Source: Anseongella ginsenosidimutans (GTDB lineage: Bacteria > Bacteroidota > Bacteroidia > Sphingobacteriales > Sphingobacteriaceae). Taken from it: a DNA stretch of 64,000 bases. The DNA lies in the NCBI RefSeq assembly GCF_008033235.1, contig NZ_CP042432.1, positions 310,001 to 374,000 of the forward strand, given 5' to 3'. Under the pieces are notes generated by a model. The model searched no databases. It worked only from the letters and a program-made list of their open reading frames with translations, and was not told the DNA's origin. The translations under genes and the position numbers were made by a program. Positions 1-8,452 of the stretch are shown piece by piece; the stretch's first letter is position 1, and every line of letters starts with the position of its first letter.

Positions 1-145
1 TCTGGAGCAAAGGCATGATGTCCCCGCTCAGGCTTACGGGAACGGAACAGTCAGGACGGTCAAACAAAGCTTCTTCACTATCGCCGGAGCAGGAAAAACT
101 CCATACCAGGGCCATAAAACTGGCTGTTATTATCAGTTTTTTCAT
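1..145 (-). CDS. Lipoprotein, 5' part only, possibly cytochrome c type
   Basis: The gene runs off the left edge, so only about the first 48 codons are visible. The ATG is at 145 on the minus strand. The product begins with a lysine-rich start, a hydrophobic stretch and a lipobox ending in Cys (WSFSCSGD), so it is a probable lipoprotein. The last visible residues (VSLSGDIMPLLQ) resemble the segment that precedes the CxxCH heme motif in the next gene upstream (DAQIRPIIEDVCWSCH). A second monoheme lipoprotein is therefore likely, but the heme motif itself would lie outside the window. Tandem arrangement with 163-735, 17 bp apart, suggests one operon. Confidence 0.6.
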   Translation of the reverse strand, partial: MKKLIITASFMALVWSFSCSGDSEEALFDRPDCSVPVSLSGDIMPLLQ

Positions 146-162
146 TGTAATGTGTTTATAAA

Positions 163-735
163 TCAATTGTTAACAGGGGCGCCTTCTGCTACCCAGGCGG
201 CAATAGCGGCTTTTTCGGCGGAACTCAGGGAGCCTCCCTTAGGCATCCGCCCGGCCTGCACTTCGGTGTTAATGCGCGAGGCATTTGCTTTTACCTTGTC
301 ATCGGTACTCAGGTCCGCATGCGGAAAGCCCGGCTGCCCGGCTTGTTTATGGCAGCTCCAGCAAACATCTTCGATAATTGGCCTGATCTGCGCGTCGTAG
401 GAAACCTGTGAATCCGCCAATTCGTCAACGGTAAACTGCTGACTGGCCGTACAGGTTTCCCCGTCTTTCGCCGTCACGGTGTAGGTTCCTGCCGCGAGTC
501 CCGAAAATGTGGGAGAAGTTTGAAAATTGCTCCCGTCAATACTGAAGGTAAAACCGGCGCTGCCGCTGGCATTCGCGGTGAGGCTGCCATCATTTTCTCC
601 TTCGTGGGCATTGGTGATGGAGGCTGTCAGGGAGATATTCCGCGACGCACAGGGGTCAGCATCGTCTTCCGAACAGGCTCCAAGCCAAAGGGGGGCGGTG
701 AACAGTAAACTGACCGCATACATTGATGCTCTCAT
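163..735 (-). CDS. Lipoprotein with SprB-like repeat and monoheme cytochrome c domain
   Basis: This is a 190-residue secreted protein. Residues 1-21 form a lipoprotein signal (lipobox LGAC, Cys21). Residues about 55-104 match the SprB-type repeat seen in Bacteroidota surface proteins (GLAAGTYTVTAKDGETC). A heme-binding CWSCH lies at 125-129, preceded by YDAQIRPII, and Met164 in GRMPKGG is a candidate sixth ligand. The arrangement is that of small c-type cytochrome lipoproteins that carry electrons in the periplasm or at the outer membrane. No oxidase or reductase sits next to it, so the partner is unknown. The domain call is firm for the CxxCH and moderate for the SprB-like repeat. Confidence 0.72.
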   Translation of the reverse strand: MRASMYAVSLLFTAPLWLGACSEDDADPCASRNISLTASITNAHEGENDGSLTANASGSAGFTFSIDGSNFQTSPTFSGLAAGTYTVTAKDGETCTASQQFTVDELADSQVSYDAQIRPIIEDVCWSCHKQAGQPGFPHADLSTDDKVKANASRINTEVQAGRMPKGGSLSSAEKAAIAAWVAEGAPVNN

Positions 736-786
736 ACTTGTTTGATTTTAATTTGTGTTTCATTGGATCAGTTTTTACGTATGCGC

Positions 787-2139
787 TCATTTATTTCTTG
801 TATTCTGTTTTTTACTCATGTCCAGGGTCAGGCCTACCGCTGCCCCGGCGGAGATTAGCCGCACGCCGCCATGCCCGATACCGGTCAGCGGCACCTTTAT
901 AAAAGGCGTCAAGCCGATGCTCATTTTATCGCTGATCTTTCGCTCCAGGGTCAGGCCCGCGTTCCCCACTCCCATGAAATGCTGGTTCTCGTTATGATAT
1001 TCGTAAAGCCTGGGCTCAGCGCTGCTGTACTCGTATTCGTATTGCTCACGCAGCATCAGGTAACTTGAAAGCCCCGCGTTCAGCGAAATACTGTTCAGGC
1101 CTTTCCGGTAAACCGTATAACGCAGGTTCAGCGGTATATCGATCACATTGCAGTTGGCGGCAATGTTTACCAGGTCCCGCGGGGAATAACCGGTATGATA
1201 ATCGGACGGCCTGGCATTGTAAGGCTTCTGAGAATAAACAACTCCGGTATGCAGGCTCAGGCGTTCGCTAAAATGCACTCCCAGCCCCAGCCCCATATTG
1301 ACCCCCAGTTTACCTTCGTTAAAATTTACCACACCGTTCAGGTCAGGAGCAGCCAGTAACCCCAAACTGAATGTAATCCCCTTTTTCCCGGAGACAGGCA
1401 GGCGGGTCCCGGAAGCGTCTGTTCCTCCGGATTCCGGAACCCCGTTTCCGGCAGCGCTGATGCTTGCCGTACCGGATTGCTTATGCCCGCCTGAAAAGTC
1501 TGCAGCCAGCGCAGGAGCCGCAGCGGCAGACAGGGCCAGCCCGCTGCTCAATCCCTTCACGTCAAGGCCGCGTTCACGCTTTGCCGCAAGCCATCGTTCT
1601 CTCTCCTGCATCTCTTCCCCGGTATTGGGCTTAAGGTCCGCCCCGGCTAATTCTTTAGTTAATTGAGGAGTTTTTCCAGCCACCGGCCGGCTGTCTTCAG
1701 GCGCCGGGTGCTGTTCGCCAGCCGCCGGTCGTTGTTCTGCAGCCGTCACCGGTCCTTTGCCCGGCTCCGCACGTCCCTCTGCCGATGCCCCGGGCTCTTC
1801 GACCGGCGCTGCAGGCAGCACTTTCGTACCCGGCTGTTCTTCTCCGCTTACAGGCGGCAGCTCCCCATTTGCCGGAGGGCGGTTTCCGGCCAGGGAGGGT
1901 ATATCCCGGGTCTTGTCGCCGGCATCCCGGAAATAACCCGTGTACGCCCATACGCCAAGGCCCGCAAGGAGTACCGCTGCGGCGGCCCTTAGCCACCACA
2001 GGGGGATTAACCGGCGCCTGCCCTTACGCTCCGCCAGCTGCTGCTCCATCCTTTCCCAGGCGGTCTCATCAAAGTCAACGCGCCCTTCGGAGAGCTTCTT
2101 CCTGATCTTTGACTCAAATTCCTGATCCCACTTATCCAT
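787..2139 (-). CDS. Putative dual-membrane-spanning anti-sigma factor (Dma-like)
   Basis: This 450-residue protein has an unusual layout. Residues 1-45 are a charged, probably cytoplasmic segment (WDQEFESKIRKKLSEG). One transmembrane helix follows at about 47-69. Residues 75 to about 260 are a Pro/Glu/Ala/Gly-rich linker. Residues about 265-445 have the alternating pattern of a small outer-membrane beta barrel (GITFSLGLLAAPDL, LGVNMGLGLGVHF). The start overlaps the end of the ECF sigma gene by 8 bp, the usual sigma/anti-sigma coupling. An inner-membrane anchor joined to an outer-membrane barrel matches the Dma anti-sigma architecture reported for Bacteroides. Binding to the sigma factor is inferred from position, since the N-terminal part shows no recognisable FecR or zinc anti-sigma motif. 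The alternative is a barrel protein with an uncleaved anchor. Confidence 0.6.
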   Translation of the reverse strand: MDKWDQEFESKIRKKLSEGRVDFDETAWERMEQQLAERKGRRRLIPLWWLRAAAAVLLAGLGVWAYTGYFRDAGDKTRDIPSLAGNRPPANGELPPVSGEEQPGTKVLPAAPVEEPGASAEGRAEPGKGPVTAAEQRPAAGEQHPAPEDSRPVAGKTPQLTKELAGADLKPNTGEEMQERERWLAAKRERGLDVKGLSSGLALSAAAAPALAADFSGGHKQSGTASISAAGNGVPESGGTDASGTRLPVSGKKGITFSLGLLAAPDLNGVVNFNEGKLGVNMGLGLGVHFSERLSLHTGVVYSQKPYNARPSDYHTGYSPRDLVNIAANCNVIDIPLNLRYTVYRKGLNSISLNAGLSSYLMLREQYEYEYSSAEPRLYEYHNENQHFMGVGNAGLTLERKISDKMSIGLTPFIKVPLTGIGHGGVRLISAGAAVGLTLDMSKKQNTRNK

Positions 2140-2737
2140 TTTTCAGTTTTATGCTGGTTATCATCATCCGGTCCGGCCGCCCCGGGGAAACAGGCCGGAG
2201 CTGTTGCCTGATCTTCAGTTTCAGCGATTCCCGGGCTTTGAACAAGTTTGACTTGGAAGTCCCCACGGAAATGGACAACATGTCCGCTATTTCCTCATGC
2301 TTGTATCCGTCAATTACGTGCAGGTTAAACACCGTACGGTAAGAGGAAGGAAGCTGCTGTACAAGGCCAATCAGCTCATCATAGGAAAGTTTGTCAATAA
2401 CACTAACGGGAAATTCCGCTTCCAAAGCCGAATCGAGACCGTCATGATGGTAGTGTTTATGTGCAGCCCGGTAGTGATCAATGGAGGAATTCACCATGAT
2501 CCGGCCAAGCCAGCTTTTAAATGAGCGCTTTGGATCATACGTTCCGATCCGTGTAAAAACTTTCATAAACCCATCATTAACGATCTCGACGGCTTCTTCC
2601 CTGTTTGGCGCATAACGCAGGCAAATACTCATGGAGTATCCAAAATACTGCCTGTAAAGAGCCTTCTGACTGGAACGATTTTGTTCCAGGCAACCTTTTA
2701 CAAGGTTATCCATCAGCATGGTCTCATCAGCGCTCAC
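2132..2737 (-). CDS. ECF-type RNA polymerase sigma factor
   Basis: This is a 201-residue sigma-70 family protein of the extracytoplasmic function group. Region 2 is seen as ALYRQYFGYSMSICLRY and EEAVEIVNDGFMKVF. Region 4 is seen as LPSSYRTVFNLHVIDGYKH followed by the helix-turn-helix EEIADMLSISVGTSKSNLF. The reading frame opens with GTG at 2737, and ATGs at 2719 and 2713 are alternative starts. The 8-bp overlap with the downstream membrane protein (787-2139) implies co-translation and a sigma/anti-sigma relationship. It directs RNA polymerase to an unknown regulon that probably includes its own operon. Confidence 0.88.
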   Translation of the reverse strand: MSADETMLMDNLVKGCLEQNRSSQKALYRQYFGYSMSICLRYAPNREEAVEIVNDGFMKVFTRIGTYDPKRSFKSWLGRIMVNSSIDHYRAAHKHYHHDGLDSALEAEFPVSVIDKLSYDELIGLVQQLPSSYRTVFNLHVIDGYKHEEIADMLSISVGTSKSNLFKARESLKLKIRQQLRPVSPGRPDRMMITSIKLKNG

Positions 2738-2799
2738 GTCGAACAGTTTTCGTAAGGAAATACGAGCGGCTTTATGAAATGGTTGGTCGGGGCGTCAAA

Positions 2800-5223
2800 T
2801 TATTTTACGCGGATCACCCGGTCATCTACGATCAGCACTCCCGTGGAGGAGATCCCCTCCGTACGTACATGCAGACTGTCTATACCGGATGGAACCGGGA
2901 CCTTGAAGACGGACCGGCCGGAAAAATCACTTTTTGCGTCAGGTTTCCAGTACACAGCGGCCCGTTCCCTGAACGCCGGATCCGTGGCGGGCACCTCATA
3001 CTTTGGAGCGTAATAGGCCACAGGTGCGGAAAAACCTTTCACGAGCATATTCACAATATTCAGTTCGCGACGCGGCCCCCAGTCTACTTGCTGGGTACGG
3101 GTTTTGATGTTTATGGATCCGCCAGCGCCCCGCTGCCCCAGCATGGCATTCCCGGATTTGTTGACCGCAACAGCTTCCACTTCGCTGATATGGATCATGT
3201 CCAGCCAGGAAAGGTCCTCCATGGGCATATCGTCTACGATCAGCACGGGCGCCCCTCCTCCGCGTCCCATGGAGTTCCCCATAATATTAAATTCCTTCAT
3301 GAGGAGATCGCGAAGGCTATTGTATTGAAAATAATTGTCTTTCGTAATCACCACTACGCGGTCGTTAATATTGCTGAAATAGGTACTGCCGGCAAAAGGA
3401 GACGCTTCCTTATCTATGGCCTGCCCGGTTACGGTAACCCCTTCCAGTAGTTCGGAACCTTCCGGAAGTATCAGCGAAGCGGTATTTTTAACAGGCGCTT
3501 CCGGATCCCGAAGAGGCAGCGGCGGCGGGTTCTTTTCATACCTGGGCTCAGTAATTTTAGCCTCCAGTTCCCTGAAACCCGAACGGCCCTTGGCATTGGT
3601 CGCATTGATGATCACGCGGGTTGAATCCATCAGAAATACGTTCGGAAGTATAAATGCGCCGGAGCTATCCACATCCACTACGGTCATAAGGCCGTTTTCT
3701 GGCGAAAAGACGGATAACTGGCTTTGTTCCATTTCCTTCCGTGAGATAGAATTCAGCACTTTTCCCCGAATAGTAAAGCCTTGTTCAAATTCATGAACCG
3801 GCGCGGGCCGGCTGCCCTTGCTGATCGCTTCCCAGTCGTAACTTCTCCATCCCTGCGTTAACAGCAGGTGGTCGAGCCCCTTGATACGCTCAAAGTCTTC
3901 TTCTTCCTCAAAATACCACGCGGGATATTCGATATTACCTTTTATGTCCGATTCCAGCAGCAAAGCTGCATAAATAGATGTTTCGAAATTCGCGAGCCCT
4001 GTCTGCGCAGGCAGAAAGGAAATACTCAGGTCGGCCTCCAGGGGTTCCGAACTGCTGTCTTCCGCGATCAATGAAAAGGCGAGAGAATCGCCTTCCAGCC
4101 TGGAGTCTATTGAAATCTGCCCCAGCTGCTCTTTTCTCCGGTTGAAGATCATCCTGTCGGCGACGGGCTGAAACTGCTCATTGAACAGGGTAACGTGATT
4201 AATCCCTTTAAGCAGCAGGGATTTATCCATATCGATTTTCAGAACAGGCCGGTTGGTCCAGTTGACAATCAGCATACGGGCTACTTTCCCCTGGTTATGC
4301 ACAAGCAGGTAAAATTTCTTTCCGTTCAGCCCGGGAAGTGATGCGGCATTTGTACGGACCAGGATGCTTGCCTTCTCCGGGAAAAACCATTGGGCGCTCA
4401 GGCCAATCCCCTGCTCTTCCACCGGTGGAAGCTCAACCGTCTGCACCCCGCCGTTTTCGCCCGGAAGGAAAAATTCGGCATAATACCGTTCCCCGGGTTG
4501 AGGATTCAGCTGAAGGCTGTTCATCCCCCATTTGCCACCGCTCAGTTTCAGCAATGTATCGCCTTGCCCGCTTTTCAGTAATCCGTCCAGGGCGGCTCCT
4601 TTTCCCGAAGGCCCGGTAATTTTGAAAGCTACAGTATTGACAATCCCTGCCAGCAAATGACCTCCTTCAGGGAAAAAGCTAATATCATAGGCAGATTCGC
4701 GGGCGCCGGATGAAAAACCTCCCGGGGCCTCTCCTGCTTCATCCCCAGCCGGCCCCTCCCCGGATTTCTGCACACCGCCGTTCACCCGGAAAGTCCTTGT
4801 ATAAAAATTCCCCTCGTCCATGTTCCTCATCCAGTTGGTATAGGCCCTGAACGTATAAATTCCGGGAGCGAGCGTATCCGCTAAATGGATCATTCCGGAA
4901 GCGGCGCCCTTTTCGGCAAATAATACCTGGCGTCTGACGGGATTGCCCTGAGGGTCAAAAAGTTCAGCATAAACATTCTGCATCAGGTCAAAAGGCCTTT
5001 TTTCCCGCGTATCCAGCAGGTAAATCTTAAACCATACGCCTTCGCCGGTCATGTAGGCACTTTTATTGAAATGAGTATAGATCCCTTCGGAAGGAAGTTC
5101 AAAATATTTTCCATAGGGAGTCAGCAGCTTTTCCTGGAAGAGGCTGTCCTGCGGATTTTCCTGGGCAAGTGCGCCGAGGGTAAAAACAGCCGCGAAAAAG
5201 AATAAGGTAAGTGGTTTTTTCAT
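2800..5223 (-). CDS. Secreted MG2-like / TonB-receptor plug domain protein
   Basis: This is an 807-residue exported protein with signal peptide MKKPLTLFFFAAVFTLGALA. The N-terminal third contains a macroglobulin-like MG2 segment (about 45-150: GIYTHFNKSAYMTGEGVWFK and APGIYTFRAYTNWMRN). Near the C-terminus (about 630-735) there is a TonB-dependent receptor plug-like region (GGAPVLIVDDMPMEDLSWL, QRGAGGSINIKTRT), but no 22-strand barrel follows. Proteins of this family are common and poorly understood in Bacteroidota, and usually lie beside sigma or SusC systems. It may sit in the periplasm or at the outer membrane and bind a partner receptor. The sigma gene at 2132-2737 lies 62 bp downstream on the same strand, so cotranscription is possible. 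Confidence 0.75.
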   Translation of the reverse strand: MKKPLTLFFFAAVFTLGALAQENPQDSLFQEKLLTPYGKYFELPSEGIYTHFNKSAYMTGEGVWFKIYLLDTREKRPFDLMQNVYAELFDPQGNPVRRQVLFAEKGAASGMIHLADTLAPGIYTFRAYTNWMRNMDEGNFYTRTFRVNGGVQKSGEGPAGDEAGEAPGGFSSGARESAYDISFFPEGGHLLAGIVNTVAFKITGPSGKGAALDGLLKSGQGDTLLKLSGGKWGMNSLQLNPQPGERYYAEFFLPGENGGVQTVELPPVEEQGIGLSAQWFFPEKASILVRTNAASLPGLNGKKFYLLVHNQGKVARMLIVNWTNRPVLKIDMDKSLLLKGINHVTLFNEQFQPVADRMIFNRRKEQLGQISIDSRLEGDSLAFSLIAEDSSSEPLEADLSISFLPAQTGLANFETSIYAALLLESDIKGNIEYPAWYFEEEEDFERIKGLDHLLLTQGWRSYDWEAISKGSRPAPVHEFEQGFTIRGKVLNSISRKEMEQSQLSVFSPENGLMTVVDVDSSGAFILPNVFLMDSTRVIINATNAKGRSGFRELEAKITEPRYEKNPPPLPLRDPEAPVKNTASLILPEGSELLEGVTVTGQAIDKEASPFAGSTYFSNINDRVVVITKDNYFQYNSLRDLLMKEFNIMGNSMGRGGGAPVLIVDDMPMEDLSWLDMIHISEVEAVAVNKSGNAMLGQRGAGGSINIKTRTQQVDWGPRRELNIVNMLVKGFSAPVAYYAPKYEVPATDPAFRERAAVYWKPDAKSDFSGRSVFKVPVPSGIDSLHVRTEGISSTGVLIVDDRVIRVK

Positions 5224-5246
5224 AAATTGGTTTTAAGTACTATTGC

Positions 5247-5411
5247 TAGTGTTCTGTTAAGCCTGAACTGCCGTATAAGTCGCAGGTATTTTTGTTCCAG
5301 GCAATGCGAAAAAAATCTGCGTAGCGGGGACTACGGAGATTTTTTTCAAAGCCGCCTGGGGCAAAAAGCACCAAGGCTTGGTGCTGCAAGTTCAGGCTTA
5401 ACAGAACACTA
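5247..5411. mobile_element. MITE-like palindromic element, 23-bp perfect terminal inverted repeats
   Basis: The left arm 5247-5269 and right arm 5389-5411 are perfect reverse complements over 23 bp (TAGTGTTCTGTTAAG at the outer end). The interior continues as an imperfect hairpin: around 5287-5325 the strand reads TTTTTGTTCCAGGC then GAAAAAAATCTGCGTAG, and the complement of 5330-5367 reads nearly the same. The ends are TA...TA, which fits a TA target duplication of the IS630/mariner type, but this is only inference. It has no transposase. It lies between divergent genes (start codons at 5223 and 5439) and must contain or border their promoters. Confidence 0.7.
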
Positions 5412-5438
5412 TAGCCACAAGTTAAATATAAGCAAAAT

Positions 5439-7418
5439 ATGAACCGGCAGGAGTACATGGATACCGCTTTTTTTCGTAAAGTCTGCCAGCTGCTGCTGCG
5501 GCCGCGGCTTATCGAGGAAAAAATGCTTGTTTTACTCCGCCAGGGAAGGCTGGGAAAATGGTTTTCCGGTATCGGCCAGGAAGCCATTGCCGTGGGCGCC
5601 GCCATGGCCATGCAGGAGAACGAGTATATCCTGCCTATGCACCGGAATCTGGGCGTGTTTACCACCCGAGGAGTACCCTTGAAGCGGCTTATGAGCCAGT
5701 TTCAGGGGAAAATGAACGGGTTTACCCAGGGGCGCGACCGTTCCTTCCATTTCGGCAGCCGGGAACACCGGTTGGTAGGGATGATCTCACACCTGGGGCC
5801 GCAGCTGGCAATTGCCTGCGGCATCGCGCTGGCCGACAAACTTTCCGGTAAGGGCCAGGCTACCCTGGCCTTCACCGGCGAGGGAGCTACCAGCGAAGGT
5901 GATTTTCATGAGGCCCTTAACCTGGCTTCGGTATGGGACCTGCCGGTGATCTTTCTCATTGAGAATAATGGATATGGCCTTTCCACTCCTGTCAGTGAAC
6001 AATACCGCTGCCAAAGCCTGGCAGGCCGGGCCGCCGCTTATGGCATGGAAGGAATACAAATTGACGGGAATGACGTCCTGTCGGTGTTCGATACTGTCAA
6101 AAAAGCGCGTGAATATTGTATCCGGGAACAGCGCCCCTATTTGATAGAATGCCTTACTTTCCGCATGAGAGGGCATGAAGAAGCTTCGGGCACCGGCTAT
6201 GTTCCTGCATCCCTGCTGGAGGAATGGGCAGCCCGGGACCCTATAGCTGCCTTTGAACGCTTCCTCCGGGAAGAACGAATTATGTCGCCGCAAGAACTGG
6301 ATTCTTTAAAAAGCAGCCTGCGGGAGGAAATAAACGCGGATGTCAAAGCTTCCCTGGAAGAAGAACCTGGTATAACCGCTTCCGCCGAAACGGAACTGGC
6401 GGATATGTACGCGCCTGCGGCGCCCCGGGACGTACTTTCCGGGACTGATAAAATAAGCAAAAAACGTTTTATCGATGCGCTTTCCGACTCGCTGCGCCTG
6501 GCGATGCAGCGGAATCCGGACCTTATCCTGATTGGCCAGGACATTGCCGCTTACGGAGGCGTGTTCAAAGTGACAGAAGGTTTCCTGGAAGAATTCGGCC
6601 GCGAAAGGGTGCGAAATACGCCGCTTTGCGAATCGGCGGTGATAGGGGCAGCTTATGGATTGAGCATTGCGGGTTATCGTTCGGTGGTGGAAATGCAGTT
6701 CGCGGATTTCATCAGTATGGGCTTTAACCAGGTGGTAAATAACCTGGCAAAATCACATTACCGCTGGAAGCAGCCGGCCAGCCTGGTCATCCGGATGCCT
6801 ACAGGCGCCGGAACAGGCGCCGGGCCTTTTCATTCCCAGTCGACGGAAGCCTGGTTCATTAAAACACCAGGCCTGAAAGTCCTCTACCCGGCTTTTCCAT
6901 CCGATGCCAAGGGATTATTGCTGGCCGCAGTTGAAGATCCGAATCCTGTTCTGTTCTTCGAACATAAATACCTTTACCGGCAGCTTAGTGATGAGGTGCC
7001 TGAAGGCTATTATACGACTCCTATAGGTAAAGCCAGGCTGGTGCGGGAAGGACGCGATGTATCGATCATTACTTACGGCCTGGGAGTACATTGGGCCCTG
7101 GAGGTACTGGGCCGGCATCCGGAAATTGCTGCCGACCTTCTGGACCTTCGCAGCCTCCTGCCCTGGGATAAGGAAGCCGTAAGCGCCACCGTAAAGAAGA
7201 CCGGGAAAGTGCTGGTGCTTCATGAGGATACGCTTACGGGAGGCTTTGGAGGAGAAATTTCAGCCTGGATAGCCGAACATTGCTTCCGCGACCTGGATGC
7301 ACCTGTGATCCGCTGCTGCAGCCTTGATACGGCCGTACCCATGAATCCGCTGCTGGAAGCAAACTTTTTAGCTAAATCCCGCCTGGAAGACCGCCTGCTG
7401 CAATTGCTGGCTTATTAA
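5439..7418 (+). CDS. 2-oxoacid dehydrogenase E1, fused alpha and beta subunits (branched-chain type)
   Basis: This 659-residue thiamine-diphosphate enzyme decarboxylates 2-oxoacids and passes the acyl group to the lipoyl E2 subunit. The alpha-type half (about 1-320) has the TPP/Mg signature GEGATSEGDFHEALNLA followed by LIENNGYGLSTPVSEQ. The beta-type half (about 345-659) has IGQDIAAYGGVFKVTEGF and FADFISMGFNQVVNNLAK. A single fused chain of this length is the usual form of the branched-chain 2-oxoacid dehydrogenase E1 in Bacteroidota. The E2 and E3 genes are not in the window. The promoter region must overlap the palindromic element just upstream. Confidence 0.9.
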   Translation: MNRQEYMDTAFFRKVCQLLLRPRLIEEKMLVLLRQGRLGKWFSGIGQEAIAVGAAMAMQENEYILPMHRNLGVFTTRGVPLKRLMSQFQGKMNGFTQGRDRSFHFGSREHRLVGMISHLGPQLAIACGIALADKLSGKGQATLAFTGEGATSEGDFHEALNLASVWDLPVIFLIENNGYGLSTPVSEQYRCQSLAGRAAAYGMEGIQIDGNDVLSVFDTVKKAREYCIREQRPYLIECLTFRMRGHEEASGTGYVPASLLEEWAARDPIAAFERFLREERIMSPQELDSLKSSLREEINADVKASLEEEPGITASAETELADMYAPAAPRDVLSGTDKISKKRFIDALSDSLRLAMQRNPDLILIGQDIAAYGGVFKVTEGFLEEFGRERVRNTPLCESAVIGAAYGLSIAGYRSVVEMQFADFISMGFNQVVNNLAKSHYRWKQPASLVIRMPTGAGTGAGPFHSQSTEAWFIKTPGLKVLYPAFPSDAKGLLLAAVEDPNPVLFFEHKYLYRQLSDEVPEGYYTTPIGKARLVREGRDVSIITYGLGVHWALEVLGRHPEIAADLLDLRSLLPWDKEAVSATVKKTGKVLVLHEDTLTGGFGGEISAWIAEHCFRDLDAPVIRCCSLDTAVPMNPLLEANFLAKSRLEDRLLQLLAY

Positions 7419-7510
7419 CGAGGATTGACGAGCGCTGACGAGGGGCAATAATTAATTCGCAATATTAATCTAAATCCATACTTTCGTCCATAAATTTTAA
7501 GATTTAAGAA

Positions 7511-8125
7511 ATGAAAAAACACTTACTTCTTTTCGCAATCGCCTGCATGGCCTTCGGGATCAGTACCAGCTACGGACAGGCGACTTTCGGAGTTAAGGCA
7601 GGCGCCAACCTGGCCAACGCCAATTTCGACACGGGTTCTTCCCTCAGCGTTAAGCCTGATGCCATCATTGGCTTTTATGCCGGCCCGACTGCCCGCTTTG
7701 ATGTAAGTTCCCGCTTTGCTATTCAGCCGGAACTTTTGTTATCGCTCCAGGGATTCAAATGGGAATTTGACTTTGAAACAGGAGGTGAAGACGTGGGCTT
7801 CGACGCGACCTTCCAAAATCTTTACCTGAACCTGCCGGTGATGGCCCGCTTTTCCGCTACGGAGGCACTTCACCTGGAAGCCGGCCCACAGGTAGGCTTG
7901 CTGCTGAGTTCCAAAGTAAAAAATGAAGACGTATCTGTCGATTGGGAAGAAAATAATGAGCTGGACTTTGGGTTGAACATAGGTGCAGGTTACCAGCTTC
8001 CCATGGGATTATCCGTTGAAGCCCGCTATAATTTCGGACTGGCTAATATTTTTGGTGACATGGAAGATGACAATACGTCCGTTACCAACAGGGTGCTTTC
8101 CCTTGGTCTCGGCTATACGTTTTAG
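7511..8125 (+). CDS. PorT-family outer-membrane beta-barrel protein
   Basis: This 204-residue protein has a clear signal peptide (MKKHLLLFAIACMAFGISTS, cleavage near SYGQA). The mature part begins TFGVKAGANLANANF and continues with alternating beta strands, ending in an aromatic C-terminus (LSLGLGYTF) as expected for an outer-membrane barrel. This fits the PorT/OMP_b-brl families, typically eight strands and of unknown function. A one-mismatch -7 box (TACTTTCG, 7479-7486) lies upstream, and a strong terminator at 8273-8309 closes the unit about 150 bp after the stop. Confidence 0.8.
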   Translation: MKKHLLLFAIACMAFGISTSYGQATFGVKAGANLANANFDTGSSLSVKPDAIIGFYAGPTARFDVSSRFAIQPELLLSLQGFKWEFDFETGGEDVGFDATFQNLYLNLPVMARFSATEALHLEAGPQVGLLLSSKVKNEDVSVDWEENNELDFGLNIGAGYQLPMGLSVEARYNFGLANIFGDMEDDNTSVTNRVLSLGLGYTF

Positions 8126-8452
8126 TTCCGGTTCGGTGTCGCACTGTGACGGCGCTGTAAGACGGCACTCCGGGCGAGCAGTTAAACAAAACTGATTGAC
8201 AAGAGGTCGGGCCTTTGCAGCCAACCCCATCAAAACAATTAACCTCCTGAAACTAAAAGCATTCTTCTATATGAAGCAGGCCTCGCCCTTCCGGCGGGGC
8301 TTCTTTTTTGAAAGGCTTGGCAGCTTATTTCAGCATTTTTGTTACCTGAGCCAGCATTTTTGTTACAATTTAGGGTTTTTTTTCTTTCCCTTTTGGCACA
8401 TAAATTGAGTTCGTAGCCATAACCAGCAAAAAGCTGGGGTAAAATTGAAATT
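8126..8452. other. Intergenic stretch of 327 bp
   Basis: No gene is supported here. It holds the terminator at 8273-8309 and, past it, an A/T-rich stretch leading to the start codon at 8453. Short open frames in it run through the terminator hairpin and show no start or family signal. Confidence 0.7.
8273..8309 (+). terminator. Rho-independent terminator
   Basis: GCCTCGCC (8280-8287), loop CTTCC, GGCGGGGC (8293-8300) with one G-U pair, extended by GAA/TTC, then six T. It follows the barrel gene 7511-8125. Confidence 0.9.

Noticed and set aside
1663-2125. Several overlapping open frames opposite the Pro-rich linker
   Set aside because: They are shadows of the GC-rich linker of 787-2139, with no independent support.
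5246-5665. Open frames reading through the palindromic element (both strands)
   Set aside because: They exist because the element lacks stops. They overlap the hairpin and the real E1 gene and show no family pattern.
8196-8408. 70-codon open frame after the first barrel gene
   Set aside because: It runs straight through a strong terminator hairpin and has no start signal.
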